The translations under genes and the position numbers were made by a program. A stretch of 64,000 bases of DNA from Bacillus sp. AFS029637 (GTDB lineage: Bacteria; Bacillota; Bacilli; Bacillales; Bacillaceae_G). The DNA is taken from assembly GCF_002584985.1 (NCBI RefSeq), contig NZ_NUPZ01000013.1, forward strand, positions 40,971 through 104,970. The letters run 5' to 3'. The notes below the pieces were generated by a model. It saw only the letters and a list, made by a program, of their open reading frames with translations. It had not been told where the DNA came from and searched no databases. Shown here piece after piece: positions 55,483-63,270 of the stretch (the stretch's first letter is position 1; each line of letters starts with the position of its first letter).

Positions 55483-55794
55483 TTACGGCGCAAAACTAAT
55501 TTGACCAGTAAACAATAAGATAATCGTAATAATCCAAAAAATAAAGAAAGATGAGGAAAGTATTAATGAGACAATTGCAATTGCTTTCTTCTCTGTTTTT
55601 TTCGTCATTGTAATGACAGAAAGTATGATACCTGCAACTGTCAGGGCAACTGTAATATAGTCTCCCACTATATTACCTGCATTCGCTATCCTTGTCGGTG
55701 TAATAAAAACGAATAAAAAACACAAAATGCCGATGAGTAAAGATATATAGCTTATTATACTGTACTTCTTTTGGGGAACTATTTCAGTGTTCAT
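55483..55794 (-). CDS. Hypothetical small membrane protein
   Basis: This 103-residue protein has three hydrophobic segments (about residues 13-32, 45-62 and 70-98) with a short basic linker KKTEKK between the second and third. I do not recognise the family; it resembles DUF4190-like small membrane proteins. The start follows AGAAGGGGGATGATGGG. It is monocistronic. Confidence 0.6.
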   Translation of the reverse strand: MNTEIVPQKKYSIISYISLLIGILCFLFVFITPTRIANAGNIVGDYITVALTVAGIILSVITMTKKTEKKAIAIVSLILSSSFFIFWIITIILLFTGQISFAP

Positions 55795-55863
55795 CCCATC
55801 ATCCCCCTTCTAAATCATTATGAAATAATTTTAGCACGAATAACCAAAAATTGGATGAAACAA

Positions 55864-55897
55864 AAGCAGATAAAGTGGACACTACCACTTTATCTGC
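55864..55897 (-). terminator. Terminator of the DUF3887 gene
   Basis: GCAGATAAAGTGG / CCACTTTATCTGC has TTTTG beyond it on the minus strand. Confidence 0.8.
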
Positions 55898-55907
55898 CAT
55901 TATATTT

Positions 55908-56294
55908 CTATTTAATATACAGCCCTGCTATTTCTTCTTTATCATTATAAGTTATGATAAAGGTACGTTGTTCTTTACTATACTTTGCTACAAGAATAAC
56001 AGTATATAAACCATCTTTTTCTTCAATCGACTTTTTCTCAATTTTTTCGAACGTACCAGCTTTCTCAATTACTGGTGTAAGCTCTTTCATTTTTTCTTCT
56101 GATAACCCTGTTTTCATTTTACTATCAAAGTTGTCATGCACTTCTTTATACTTCGCTTCGTTTAATAGTAATACAATTTCTTCCGCCTTCGGAATAAATT
56201 TTTTTGACGTACTTTCATCTACTTTATTTCCCGTACATGCTGCAAGTGCAAACGCCGCGATAGCACTTATAATAATGAGTAACATTCTTTTCAT
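55908..56294 (-). CDS. DUF3887 lipoprotein
   Basis: This 128-residue secreted lipoprotein has a signal peptide ending at the lipobox LAAC (Cys20). The mature part has the DUF3887 pattern: EEIVLLLNEAKYKEVHDNFD, MKTGLSEEKMKELTPVIEKA, then a beta-rich end (YTVILVAKYSKEQRTFIITY). This NTF2-like domain is often fused to hydrolases; here it stands alone. It overlaps the upstream YhfC-type gene by four bases (ATGA), so the two products probably act together at the membrane. Confidence 0.82.
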   Translation of the reverse strand: MKRMLLIIISAIAAFALAACTGNKVDESTSKKFIPKAEEIVLLLNEAKYKEVHDNFDSKMKTGLSEEKMKELTPVIEKAGTFEKIEKKSIEEKDGLYTVILVAKYSKEQRTFIITYNDKEEIAGLYIK

Positions 56295-56974
56295 TTTAAT
56301 ACACCCTTTCTTTTTAAAATAAAACTATAACTAAATACAAGTAAAGCGCTTATTGCTATTGAAACCTCAACAGCAATTATCCCACTTTCACCTGGTACAT
56401 ATAGCGAGATCGTGCTAGCTAATGTATTTACAACTCCATGGATGAGAATGGCAATAATAACATATCGAAATTTCTTCTGAACGACAGCTTGCAATACAAT
56501 GAAGGAAAGTCCAATATGGAGTAACATCGCAAAGAAACGTTCAATTCCGCCGACAAAATAACTATCCATATTTCCACTAACTGTTTGCGATAATAATAGA
56601 GATAATACTGGAATACCAACTATTAATATCGCTTCAATACCACCGTGTCCTGCTCCGAATAGAAAGCCAGATTGCCAATCACGCTGTTTCATAAAATAAC
56701 GCATTGCGATAAAACGAGCTACCTCTTCAAAAACTCCAGCTGATAAACTAAGCAAAATCGCAAATAATACAGGCTGCATCATACTAAACATAGAAAAAGC
56801 TGTGCTATTTCCATTTAAATAATTTAGTATCGGTATGCGAATTAACACTTGTGATACAACAAAAGCCAATGTACCCAATATATACGGGATATAGCGTTTC
56901 TTCCAAAAGGCATATATAAGTGCAACAAGCGGTAATCCTATGCTGATAAACGCTGTAAAAATAAGACCATTCAT
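56291..56974 (-). CDS. YhfC-family intramembrane protein (CAAX-protease-like)
   Basis: This 227-residue membrane protein has about seven segments. The motif FEEVARFIAMRYF and the later GAGHGGIEAI and ILIHGVVNTLAS give the Glu-Glu, His and His/Asn residues of the YhfC / CPBP intramembrane metalloprotease group. These may process peptides or proteins in the membrane. Coupled by ATGA overlap to the DUF3887 lipoprotein and 89 bp after the sensor kinase gene, it may be part of the same transcript as the two-component system. Confidence 0.78.
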   Translation of the reverse strand: MNGLIFTAFISIGLPLVALIYAFWKKRYIPYILGTLAFVVSQVLIRIPILNYLNGNSTAFSMFSMMQPVLFAILLSLSAGVFEEVARFIAMRYFMKQRDWQSGFLFGAGHGGIEAILIVGIPVLSLLLSQTVSGNMDSYFVGGIERFFAMLLHIGLSFIVLQAVVQKKFRYVIIAILIHGVVNTLASTISLYVPGESGIIAVEVSIAISALLVFSYSFILKRKGVLK

Positions 56975-57063
56975 CTCGCTTCACCTCTTACTTGAAGTGT
57001 ATAAAAACAAGTGAAGAAAGTATGTAGTTATTTCCTATTCGGTTTCATTTTCATCATAAATGG

Positions 57064-58380
57064 TCATCTCATGTCTTTTAAGATGAAAGTTTGGGTGAAA
57101 TAAGGGTTTGTATAAGTCGTTTCTAACGTTGCATTGTTTGTTTTATTTATAATACGTTTTAATGAGAATAATCCGTATCCTCTTTCCCCTTCTTTACTCG
57201 AATAGTTCTTCTCATATATTTTTTGTAGATCCAGTTCTTTATAATGAGAACTATTACGCACAACAAAATATTGTTTTGTATCCATTTCAAATAAAGCAAT
57301 TTGCAGTACCTTTTCCTCGCTATGTATTGCTTCTTCAATTGCGTTATCTAATAAAACAGAAATGATACGAATAAATGGAATAATTGGCATCGACACTGTT
57401 TCGATTTTATCTGGAATATCAAGCATTACTTTTATTTGTTGTTGCTGTGCCGTACCAACTTTCGCTCTTAATACACTTTTCACTTCAGAAATTTGAATTC
57501 GCGATAATTTCGCGATATCTAATTCATGATTATTTATTAAGTTTAATGTGGGAGTAATAACTTCGCCGTACACTCGTTCGATTTCTTTCACATTCTTTGT
57601 GCGTATCCCCTCTTCTAACGCCAATAACACATTCATATAATCATGGCGGAAACTAGCAAGTTCATCATGCATATCCTCTAATTTCTCCACATAATCTAAT
57701 AACTCTTTGTCCAAACGCTTTTCATGTTCTTCTAGTAACTTTTCTTTCGATAAATGTGAGCTTATTAATACAATGATTACTAATAATAAAAATAAAATTA
57801 TCGCTGCTATATAACTTAATTCACCATATTGTTGATTTAACTTTGCTAAAAAATGAGTAGATGGCCTTGTTAAAATTAGTTCAATTATGAATCCAATAAT
57901 TAGTAATATATACGTTACATAATATAGTGGACTTCCTACTATATATTGAGCAATTTTTTGAATTCTTTTACGAGCTAAAATAATACCGATAAAAGTAATA
58001 CTGGATACGATAAGATGAATAATGCTACCTGTCCATAGATATAAATTGAGTGGCGTTAACATAAATAGTTTCATTCCTAAATCAAGAAGCAGCATTTTCA
58101 CTAAAGTTATAATAACCATACTCACTAGTGCAAAATATAAATTCCGCATAAATTTCAATTCATTTTGCATTAATCCTAAGCTTATAAGAAATAAAACAAT
58201 TGTGCTATTTAACTCTGGATATCTAGTCACTGTTACAACAACTGCAAGTAAAACAATAAATACAGCACTTAAAGTCACTAACATTCTATATGACAATCTG
58301 TTGTACCGAATTAATTGAATGTATAAAAATGTATGACTCATACTTGTAAGCAGTAGTGCAAATAAATCATAAATATACAT
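57064..58380 (-). CDS. AgrC-like sensor histidine kinase (GHKL)
   Basis: This 438-residue membrane kinase has six or seven N-terminal hydrophobic segments (to about 207), a short coiled linker, the phospho-acceptor motif SFRHDYMNVLLALEEG (His246), and the ATPase domain with LLDNAIEEAI and GYGLFSLKRI. It is of the AgrC/ComD type, which senses peptides. No agrB or agrD homologue lies near, so the signal is unknown. It overlaps the response regulator gene by one base (TAATG). Confidence 0.88.
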   Translation of the reverse strand: MYIYDLFALLLTSMSHTFLYIQLIRYNRLSYRMLVTLSAVFIVLLAVVVTVTRYPELNSTIVLFLISLGLMQNELKFMRNLYFALVSMVIITLVKMLLLDLGMKLFMLTPLNLYLWTGSIIHLIVSSITFIGIILARKRIQKIAQYIVGSPLYYVTYILLIIGFIIELILTRPSTHFLAKLNQQYGELSYIAAIILFLLLVIIVLISSHLSKEKLLEEHEKRLDKELLDYVEKLEDMHDELASFRHDYMNVLLALEEGIRTKNVKEIERVYGEVITPTLNLINNHELDIAKLSRIQISEVKSVLRAKVGTAQQQQIKVMLDIPDKIETVSMPIIPFIRIISVLLDNAIEEAIHSEEKVLQIALFEMDTKQYFVVRNSSHYKELDLQKIYEKNYSSKEGERGYGLFSLKRIINKTNNATLETTYTNPYFTQTFILKDMR

Positions 58381-59114
58381 TACATCTCACCCTTTAACAT
58401 GTTACGTACTTTACTCACTAAACGACGTGATACTGGGATACGTTTTCCACTTTTTAAAATCATCATTTTTTGCTTTGCATCATAAGAAGACATTTGCTTC
58501 GTATTCACGACGTAGGATTGATGGCAACGAAATAAGCGTTCATCTATTATTTCAATCTCCTTTAATGTCCCGTAAAAATAAACGTTACGATCTAGCGTCA
58601 CTAATGCTAAACGGTGTGGTTCATCGGTCATAATATATTCAACTTCATGAAATGGAACTTTCACAGTCGCATTATTATTTTCAACAATAAAGTCATCAGG
58701 TGGAATGATATGCTTATTACGCGCTTCATATTGAAGTAAACATTCTTCAAACACCTTATATCGCTCTTCGTATGGCAAACCTTTATCAATAAAAGTTAAA
58801 GCAGATACCATGTATCGATAAGATATGGGTGCAAATTCAGAATGCGTCGTTACAAACACAATAATCCCTTGCGTATCATACTTTCGTATTTCTTGTGCTA
58901 CTTGCAAACCCTTCCGTTCTTCTCTTTTTATCTCTATATCTAAAAAATAGATTGGGACATACTTCGTCCTTGAAATGTTATGAATAATGTTTTCACTTTT
59001 ACTAGTTACCTCAATAAAATCGTAAGGCAACATATACTTTTCACAAATCTCCTCAACTAGCCGCTTCATTTGCTGCGCTTGTATGACATCATCTTCTAAA
59101 ATGAAAATACTCAT
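58380..59114 (-). CDS. AgrA-like response regulator (receiver + LytTR)
   Basis: This 244-residue regulator has an N-terminal receiver domain (acid pocket FILEDD near 4-9, phospho-acceptor Asp59 in PIYFLDIE) and a C-terminal LytTR DNA-binding domain (about 140-240; FRCHQSYVVNTKQM, SGKRIPVSRRLVSKVR). It is translationally coupled to the AgrC-like kinase gene. The target promoters are unknown. No start-site choice problem was seen. Confidence 0.9.
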   Translation of the reverse strand: MSIFILEDDVIQAQQMKRLVEEICEKYMLPYDFIEVTSKSENIIHNISRTKYVPIYFLDIEIKREERKGLQVAQEIRKYDTQGIIVFVTTHSEFAPISYRYMVSALTFIDKGLPYEERYKVFEECLLQYEARNKHIIPPDDFIVENNNATVKVPFHEVEYIMTDEPHRLALVTLDRNVYFYGTLKEIEIIDERLFRCHQSYVVNTKQMSSYDAKQKMMILKSGKRIPVSRRLVSKVRNMLKGEM

Positions 59115-59283
59115 ATGATCACTCGCTTTATAGAAATCTATCTTTAGAATAACACGATTACTTACAAATACTGAATAATATTCCCTATATTTTCAAACGT
59201 AATAACAGCTATTATTGTTTTTTCTGCATATTAAAAAGGCATTTAAACTACTATTATAGAATACAAACTAGAGGTGATTTTTA

Positions 59284-59505
59284 ATGAATAGTATACATAT
59301 AGAAACGAATATACTAAATACATAGATTTAACAATTTCTACCTGAATATGATTTATTCTTTTTCCCTACCAAACATGGAACAGTAGTAAAACATTTCACT
59401 TCTAATACTTTACTTATGTCTAAAGAAGAATTTTCTAACTATTCCATTTTTAACAATATCGATAATAGAAATAGCTATCAAGTATGGAATAGCTCAAAAA
59501 AATAA
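59284..59505 (+). pseudogene. Short gene interrupted by two in-frame stop codons
   Basis: ATG 59284 follows AGAGGTGATTTTTA, a good ribosome binding site. Thirteen codons on is TAG (59323-59325) and then TAA (59329-59331). Past these the same frame continues as clear protein (QFLPEYDLFFFPTKHGTVVK, then HFTSNTLLMSKEEFSNYSIF) to a stop at 59503. Intact, it would be about 73 residues. The family was not recognised. Confidence 0.6.
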
Positions 59506-59543
59506 AAACTGTACCTTTAAATTGAAAGATACAGTCTTTAATA
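59506..59543. terminator. Hairpin after the interrupted gene
   Basis: CTGTACCTTT / AAAGATACAG, with a one-base mismatch, is followed by TCTTTAAT. Confidence 0.5.
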
Positions 59544-59596
59544 AAATTGATAGCTCTTTACGAATAACTACTTGAAAAACTTATTTTTGGCACCCT

Positions 59597-60190
59597 CTAT
59601 TTAATATCGTTACATATGACTAAATCCGCCCTATTCTTCGGCAATTCCATTTCCAAATAATAATCCTCTGCTTTCCAATACCTATTTTGAAACTTTGAAA
59701 GCTTCTTCTGCGTTTCCTCACTCTCGCGAAGAAACCTTGTCTCTCTTGGGCAATCCAAATACACCATATAGTGAAAGAAATCTCTCCATTCTTTTCGCTG
59801 CAGAAAAACTCCTTCCACTACAATTGCGCCTACGATAGGGATCTGTACTTTTTTCATTTCACACAAGTCTGTTTCATCGTGATAGAAAGGCAATTTCAAA
59901 TTTGTTTCATGCTGTAACTTCTGAAAAAATTTCTGCTGAAGCCATTTAATATCCCATTGTAAATGGTAATACTCAAACCATTCTTCCTCTCCTGTATGAT
60001 AACGTTTATTACGCTCCACTATATGATCATCCATATGAAAAATATGAAACGGAATACCTTCTTGTTTCATATTTCCCTTTAAATTTGCTACGAATGTTGT
60101 TTTGCCCGAACGGCTTAAACCATCTATTCCTAAAATGAATCTATTTTCCCTATGCTTCTTCATAATAGTTATAAGTTCGTTCGTACTCAT
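59597..60190 (-). CDS. Uridine kinase-like P-loop protein
   Basis: This 197-residue cytoplasmic kinase has Walker A GLSRSGKTT (24-32), FHIFHMDDHIVERNKRYHTG, as in uridine kinase and phosphoribulokinase relatives, and VEGVFLQRKEWRDFF. The substrate is unknown. The start at 60190 overlaps the GNAT stop as TAATG, so the two genes form a coupled pair. Confidence 0.8.
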   Translation of the reverse strand: MSTNELITIMKKHRENRFILGIDGLSRSGKTTFVANLKGNMKQEGIPFHIFHMDDHIVERNKRYHTGEEEWFEYYHLQWDIKWLQQKFFQKLQHETNLKLPFYHDETDLCEMKKVQIPIVGAIVVEGVFLQRKEWRDFFHYMVYLDCPRETRFLRESEETQKKLSKFQNRYWKAEDYYLEMELPKNRADLVICNDIK

Positions 60191-60732
60191 TACTTCTGCC
60201 ACTCTTCTTTTAATAAAGAATATAAAATTGTATCATGGGCAACTCCATTTTGAATCATATGTTTTCGAAGTAATCCTTCTTCTTGAAACCCTGCTTTTTT
60301 TAACAATTTTTGCGAAGCTTTATTTTCTACATATACAACAGCGGCAATTCTTATGAGCTGTAACGATTCAAATCCATAAGTTAAAATGGCCTGAAGTGCT
60401 TCTGATGCATATCCCTTTCCCCAATATGTATCGTCTAATTCATAACCAATTTCAGCTCTTTTATGATGATTGTTAATTAAATGAAAACCGCACGTTCCGA
60501 TTAGTTGGCCCGTCCCCTTTTTCTCGATTCCCCAGCGAAACACACTTCCTTCTTCATAACGATTTTTAAACGTTTGAATCGTCATTTTCGCTTGCTCAAT
60601 ATTTTCGAAAGAATCCATTCCGAAATAACGTATAACAGATTCTTTCGAAAAATAACGGAACATCGTTTCTGCATCTAGTAGTGTAAGTTCTCTTAATAGT
60701 AAACGTTCTGTTTCTAGTTTCGGAAACCCCAT
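60190..60732 (-). CDS. GNAT-family acetyltransferase (RimJ/RimL type)
   Basis: This 180-residue protein begins FPKLETERLLLRELTLLD, typical of the RimJ group. It has the acetyl-CoA-binding ELDDTYWGKGYASEALQAIL (about 100-119) and VYVENKASQKLLKKAGFQEE near the end. It may modify a protein N-terminus or a small molecule. The start at 60732 follows AAGGAGAAAAAGAG; an in-frame ATG 33 bases upstream lies inside the preceding gene's end. It is coupled to the kinase gene. Confidence 0.85.
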   Translation of the reverse strand: MGFPKLETERLLLRELTLLDAETMFRYFSKESVIRYFGMDSFENIEQAKMTIQTFKNRYEEGSVFRWGIEKKGTGQLIGTCGFHLINNHHKRAEIGYELDDTYWGKGYASEALQAILTYGFESLQLIRIAAVVYVENKASQKLLKKAGFQEEGLLRKHMIQNGVAHDTILYSLLKEEWQK

Positions 60733-60746
60733 CTCTTTTTCTCCTT

Positions 60747-61130
60747 CTATTCTAATGAACTGCAAATTTCAATATAATTACCGTCTGGATCAGCAATGTA
60801 TGCAATTATTTGCCCCCATGGCTTTACAATTGGTTCAACTAAAATCTTGATACCTTGTTCTCTAAATTGCTCAATCGTTTCTTGTACATTATCAACAACG
60901 AATCCTAATTCGAAATGAGAAGACTGTAATTCACCTTCTGTAAGCGGTAATCCGGTTAATTTCTTTACATCTTCTCTCGTATTCATCGCTAAAATTGTTG
61001 ATCCAGTATGAAATTCAATATATGTACCGTGCTCTGCTTTTATAGGTAACTGTAAAGTATCTTTATAGAATCTTAAACATTCCTCAAACTTTTCTACATA
61101 TAATATGATGTATTTCATTTTTAAATTCAT
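60747..61130 (-). CDS. VOC-superfamily (glyoxalase/bleomycin resistance-like) protein
   Basis: This 127-residue protein has the VOC pattern: KYIILYVEKFEECLRFYKDT at the N-terminus, HFELGFVVDNVQETIEQFRE in the middle, and IAYIADPDGNYIEICSSLE at the end, where the Glu of YIEI is a metal ligand. The start at 61130 follows GGGGGG; the frame extends upstream across a hairpin without a better start. It lies 14 bp before the GNAT gene and is likely the first gene of VOC-GNAT-kinase. Confidence 0.82.
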   Translation of the reverse strand: MNLKMKYIILYVEKFEECLRFYKDTLQLPIKAEHGTYIEFHTGSTILAMNTREDVKKLTGLPLTEGELQSSHFELGFVVDNVQETIEQFREQGIKILVEPIVKPWGQIIAYIADPDGNYIEICSSLE

Positions 61131-61402
61131 GTTATACCCCCCTTTATCTATCCCATAAAAATTCGACAAATCTTTCAAATAACCTTGTTCCATACGCACA
61201 AAAAAATGAGGCCGATTTCTCGGCCCCCAGCTTATTGGCATAAAACAGGAGATTTGGTTTGGACATAACCAGTTCTTATTTTTATTATATTTTATTTTTT
61301 CTGAATTTTAAATACATTAAATACCTATTTATATTGAGAAAGTTTTTTTACTTGCATAAAATCAAAGCACTTTAGAAATGATACAAATGGAGGTGTATAC
61401 AT

Positions 61403-61651
61403 ATGGAACCAATGCTATGTCCAAGTTGTAAAACGAACCGTACTCGCTTTAATATTCTTGAGCAACAAGTAAAACCAGTCAAGTTAAATCCACAAACTGG
61501 TCAAGTAGAAGAAGAATACACAAACGAAACGATGAATGTTTTTCATATGGCTTATCAAGGACCTACATACCGCGTCCAATGCGCTGTATGCGGGCTTGTT
61601 GAAAATCCAGAACAATTTATTAAACCTGCTCAAAATCAGTCTTTCTCTTAA
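61403..61651 (+). CDS. Small zinc-ribbon protein
   Basis: This 82-residue protein has CPSC near the N-terminus (residues 6-9) and CAVC near residue 61, which together form a probable zinc ribbon. The segment between is variable and acidic (NPQTGQVEEEYTNET). Function unknown. The start follows GGAGGTG. It is monocistronic, with a terminator just behind. Confidence 0.75.
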   Translation: MEPMLCPSCKTNRTRFNILEQQVKPVKLNPQTGQVEEEYTNETMNVFHMAYQGPTYRVQCAVCGLVENPEQFIKPAQNQSFS

Positions 61652-61662
61652 AATTATTACTA

Positions 61663-61700
61663 CCCCTTATAGAAATAGATTTTTCTATAAGGGGTTTTTT
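61663..61700 (+). terminator. Terminator of the zinc-ribbon gene
   Basis: CCCCTTATAGAAA / TTTCTATAAGGGG is followed by six T. Confidence 0.92.
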
Positions 61701-61794
61701 CCTTTTAATATGGTAATATAAAACATATTTCTTCCTTATTATATATTAAACCTCACACTTTCCTGGTAATATTTACATAAGGGAGGTGAAAACA

Positions 61795-62088
61795 ATGATT
61801 TTAAATAAAAAGTTAGTGATTCCATCTACATTTCTACTATTAACTTGTCACATAGTCATCTTTTACTTTTGGATTTTCGAATGGAAGAAAATCTCGACTC
61901 CTTATGGTTTAGCTCTATGGATACTGTCTACTGTTTGTGGCCTTTTACTTTATTTCCATTTTAAAAATCAAAAATCTAATAAAATAATATTAATTGGTAG
62001 TTCATTATTAATTGTTTCTTCTTCATTTATGATTTTTTTAGGTATTATTACTGGGATTATCTTTGTAACTGTTAGTTCTATGCCTTAA
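61795..62088 (+). CDS. Hypothetical small membrane protein
   Basis: This 97-residue protein has three predicted membrane segments (about residues 9-28, 38-55 and 65-92) and short basic loops. Family not recognised. The start at 61795 follows GGGAGGTGAAAACA. It stands alone, between a terminator and an AT-rich gap. Confidence 0.6.
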   Translation: MILNKKLVIPSTFLLLTCHIVIFYFWIFEWKKISTPYGLALWILSTVCGLLLYFHFKNQKSNKIILIGSSLLIVSSSFMIFLGIITGIIFVTVSSMP

Positions 62089-62145
62089 ATATATAATGTT
62101 TTATTATATAAAAAATATCTAACAAAACAAGGGTATATAGAAATT

Positions 62146-62189
62146 AAAGAAGGTGATTTCCATTCAATATACAACCATCTTCTTTAATA
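62146..62189 (-). terminator. Terminator of the DUF2812 gene
   Basis: TTAAAGAAGGTG / CATCTTCTTTAA with a 20-base loop lies past the stop. Confidence 0.55.
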
Positions 62190-62202
62190 AATCCACTCTT
62201 TG

Positions 62203-62742
62203 TTACAATATTTCATTTTTTAACTTTTTAATCTTCCAAGATACATTAATAAATATATATAAATACATACAACCTACAAATCCTATCATACCTTTAAATA
62301 TATAAGGAATTCTAGATTCTGATGGTCCAAGAAAACATAAGTAAAGCGCTGGCATTATCGTTACAAACATAATTACAAAAAACTGTAACAACTCAGTAAG
62401 TTTTTGTATCCTCGTTTCCTTTTCTGAATATATATCTGGCAACTCATTTTCCTCTTCTACTTCTTTACAAAAATAATTCCATTTCGCAAAACTCGTTACA
62501 TGTTTCCAGCCACACATTTCATATATTTCAATATATTCTTTTTGTTTTTCTTTCGAATCTTTATACTCTAATCTAAAGTCTGCCTTATATACTACATCTT
62601 TCGGCTCAGTTTTCTTAAACGTATACATTACGTTATACTTTTGTAACGCCCAGCCTTGTTGATGCATTTTACGTAGATACGCTTCTTCTTTTTCTAAGCT
62701 CCATACTGCGAAAGGTTTGAATATCTTCTTTATCTCCATCAT
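62203..62742 (-). CDS. DUF2812 membrane protein
   Basis: This 179-residue protein has an N-terminal soluble part with the DUF2812 pattern (EEAYLRKMHQQGWALQKYNV, YEMCGWKHVTSFAKWNYFCK) and two membrane segments near 116-138 and 147-165. DUF2812 genes often sit behind PadR regulators, as here, four bases after the PadR stop. They are suspected to sense envelope stress or an inhibitor. The role is not proven. Confidence 0.82.
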   Translation of the reverse strand: MMEIKKIFKPFAVWSLEKEEAYLRKMHQQGWALQKYNVMYTFKKTEPKDVVYKADFRLEYKDSKEKQKEYIEIYEMCGWKHVTSFAKWNYFCKEVEEENELPDIYSEKETRIQKLTELLQFFVIMFVTIMPALYLCFLGPSESRIPYIFKGMIGFVGCMYLYIFINVSWKIKKLKNEIL

Positions 62743-62746
62743 CCAT

Positions 62747-63064
62747 TCACTCCCCTAATATACTATTTCCATTCTTCACAGATCGCTGTAATCTTTTGTA
62801 CTCCAGTTCTAGTACCTCTCTCCCACACGTTGTTAACTCATAGCACTTCTTTCTATCTGTAGAAGCAACTTCAATTATTAACTTCTCTTTTAGTAACTTC
62901 GTCGTATTCCCATATAAAGTACCAGGACCGAGCTTTACTTCCCCATTCGTCATCTCTTCTACCATTTGCATAATTCCGTAACCGTGCATTGGCTTCACGA
63001 GTGACAATAGTATGTAATATGCTGCCTCAGTTAACGGAATATATTTTTGTGCTTTCGCATTCAT
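62747..63064 (-). CDS. PadR-family transcriptional regulator
   Basis: This 105-residue winged-helix protein begins KYIPLTEAAYYILLSLVKPM, with the PadR-typical GYGIMQMVEEMTNGEVKLGP and TLYGNTTKLLKEKLI. It ends with a short dimerisation helix, as in subfamily 2. It represses its own operon in known cases. It lies before a DUF2812 gene and behind the 27-bp palindrome at 63090, likely its operator. Confidence 0.88.
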   Translation of the reverse strand: MNAKAQKYIPLTEAAYYILLSLVKPMHGYGIMQMVEEMTNGEVKLGPGTLYGNTTKLLKEKLIIEVASTDRKKCYELTTCGREVLELEYKRLQRSVKNGNSILGE

Positions 63065-63089
63065 TATAACTACCTCCGATACATCGCCT

Positions 63090-63116
63090 TATGATATATC
63101 GACTTCCGATATATCA
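63090..63116. promoter_or_regulatory. Perfect 11-5-11 palindrome, probable PadR operator
   Basis: ATGATATATCG - ACTTC - CGATATATCAT has exact inverted arms. It lies 25-50 bp before the PadR start. Partial half-sites (CCGATACATCG at 63075; CCGATATTG at 63121) flank it. Confidence 0.7.
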
Positions 63117-63270
63117 TATACCGATATTGTATAATCATATTCCAAAATATGCAATTGTATTTTAATAATTAAATATCCATTTCTTTAAATTGAAAAATCA
63201 TTCCAATTTTCAGAATAATTTGTTAAAATATAGAAATATTAACTCTTTTATGATGAAAGGAATGTTACAT

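Noticed and set aside
59284-59325. 13-codon peptide as a signal peptide precursor for the AgrC-like kinase
   Set aside because: It has no conserved Cys or Ser ring residue and no charged tail, it is on the opposite strand, and the frame clearly continues beyond the stops as a broken gene.
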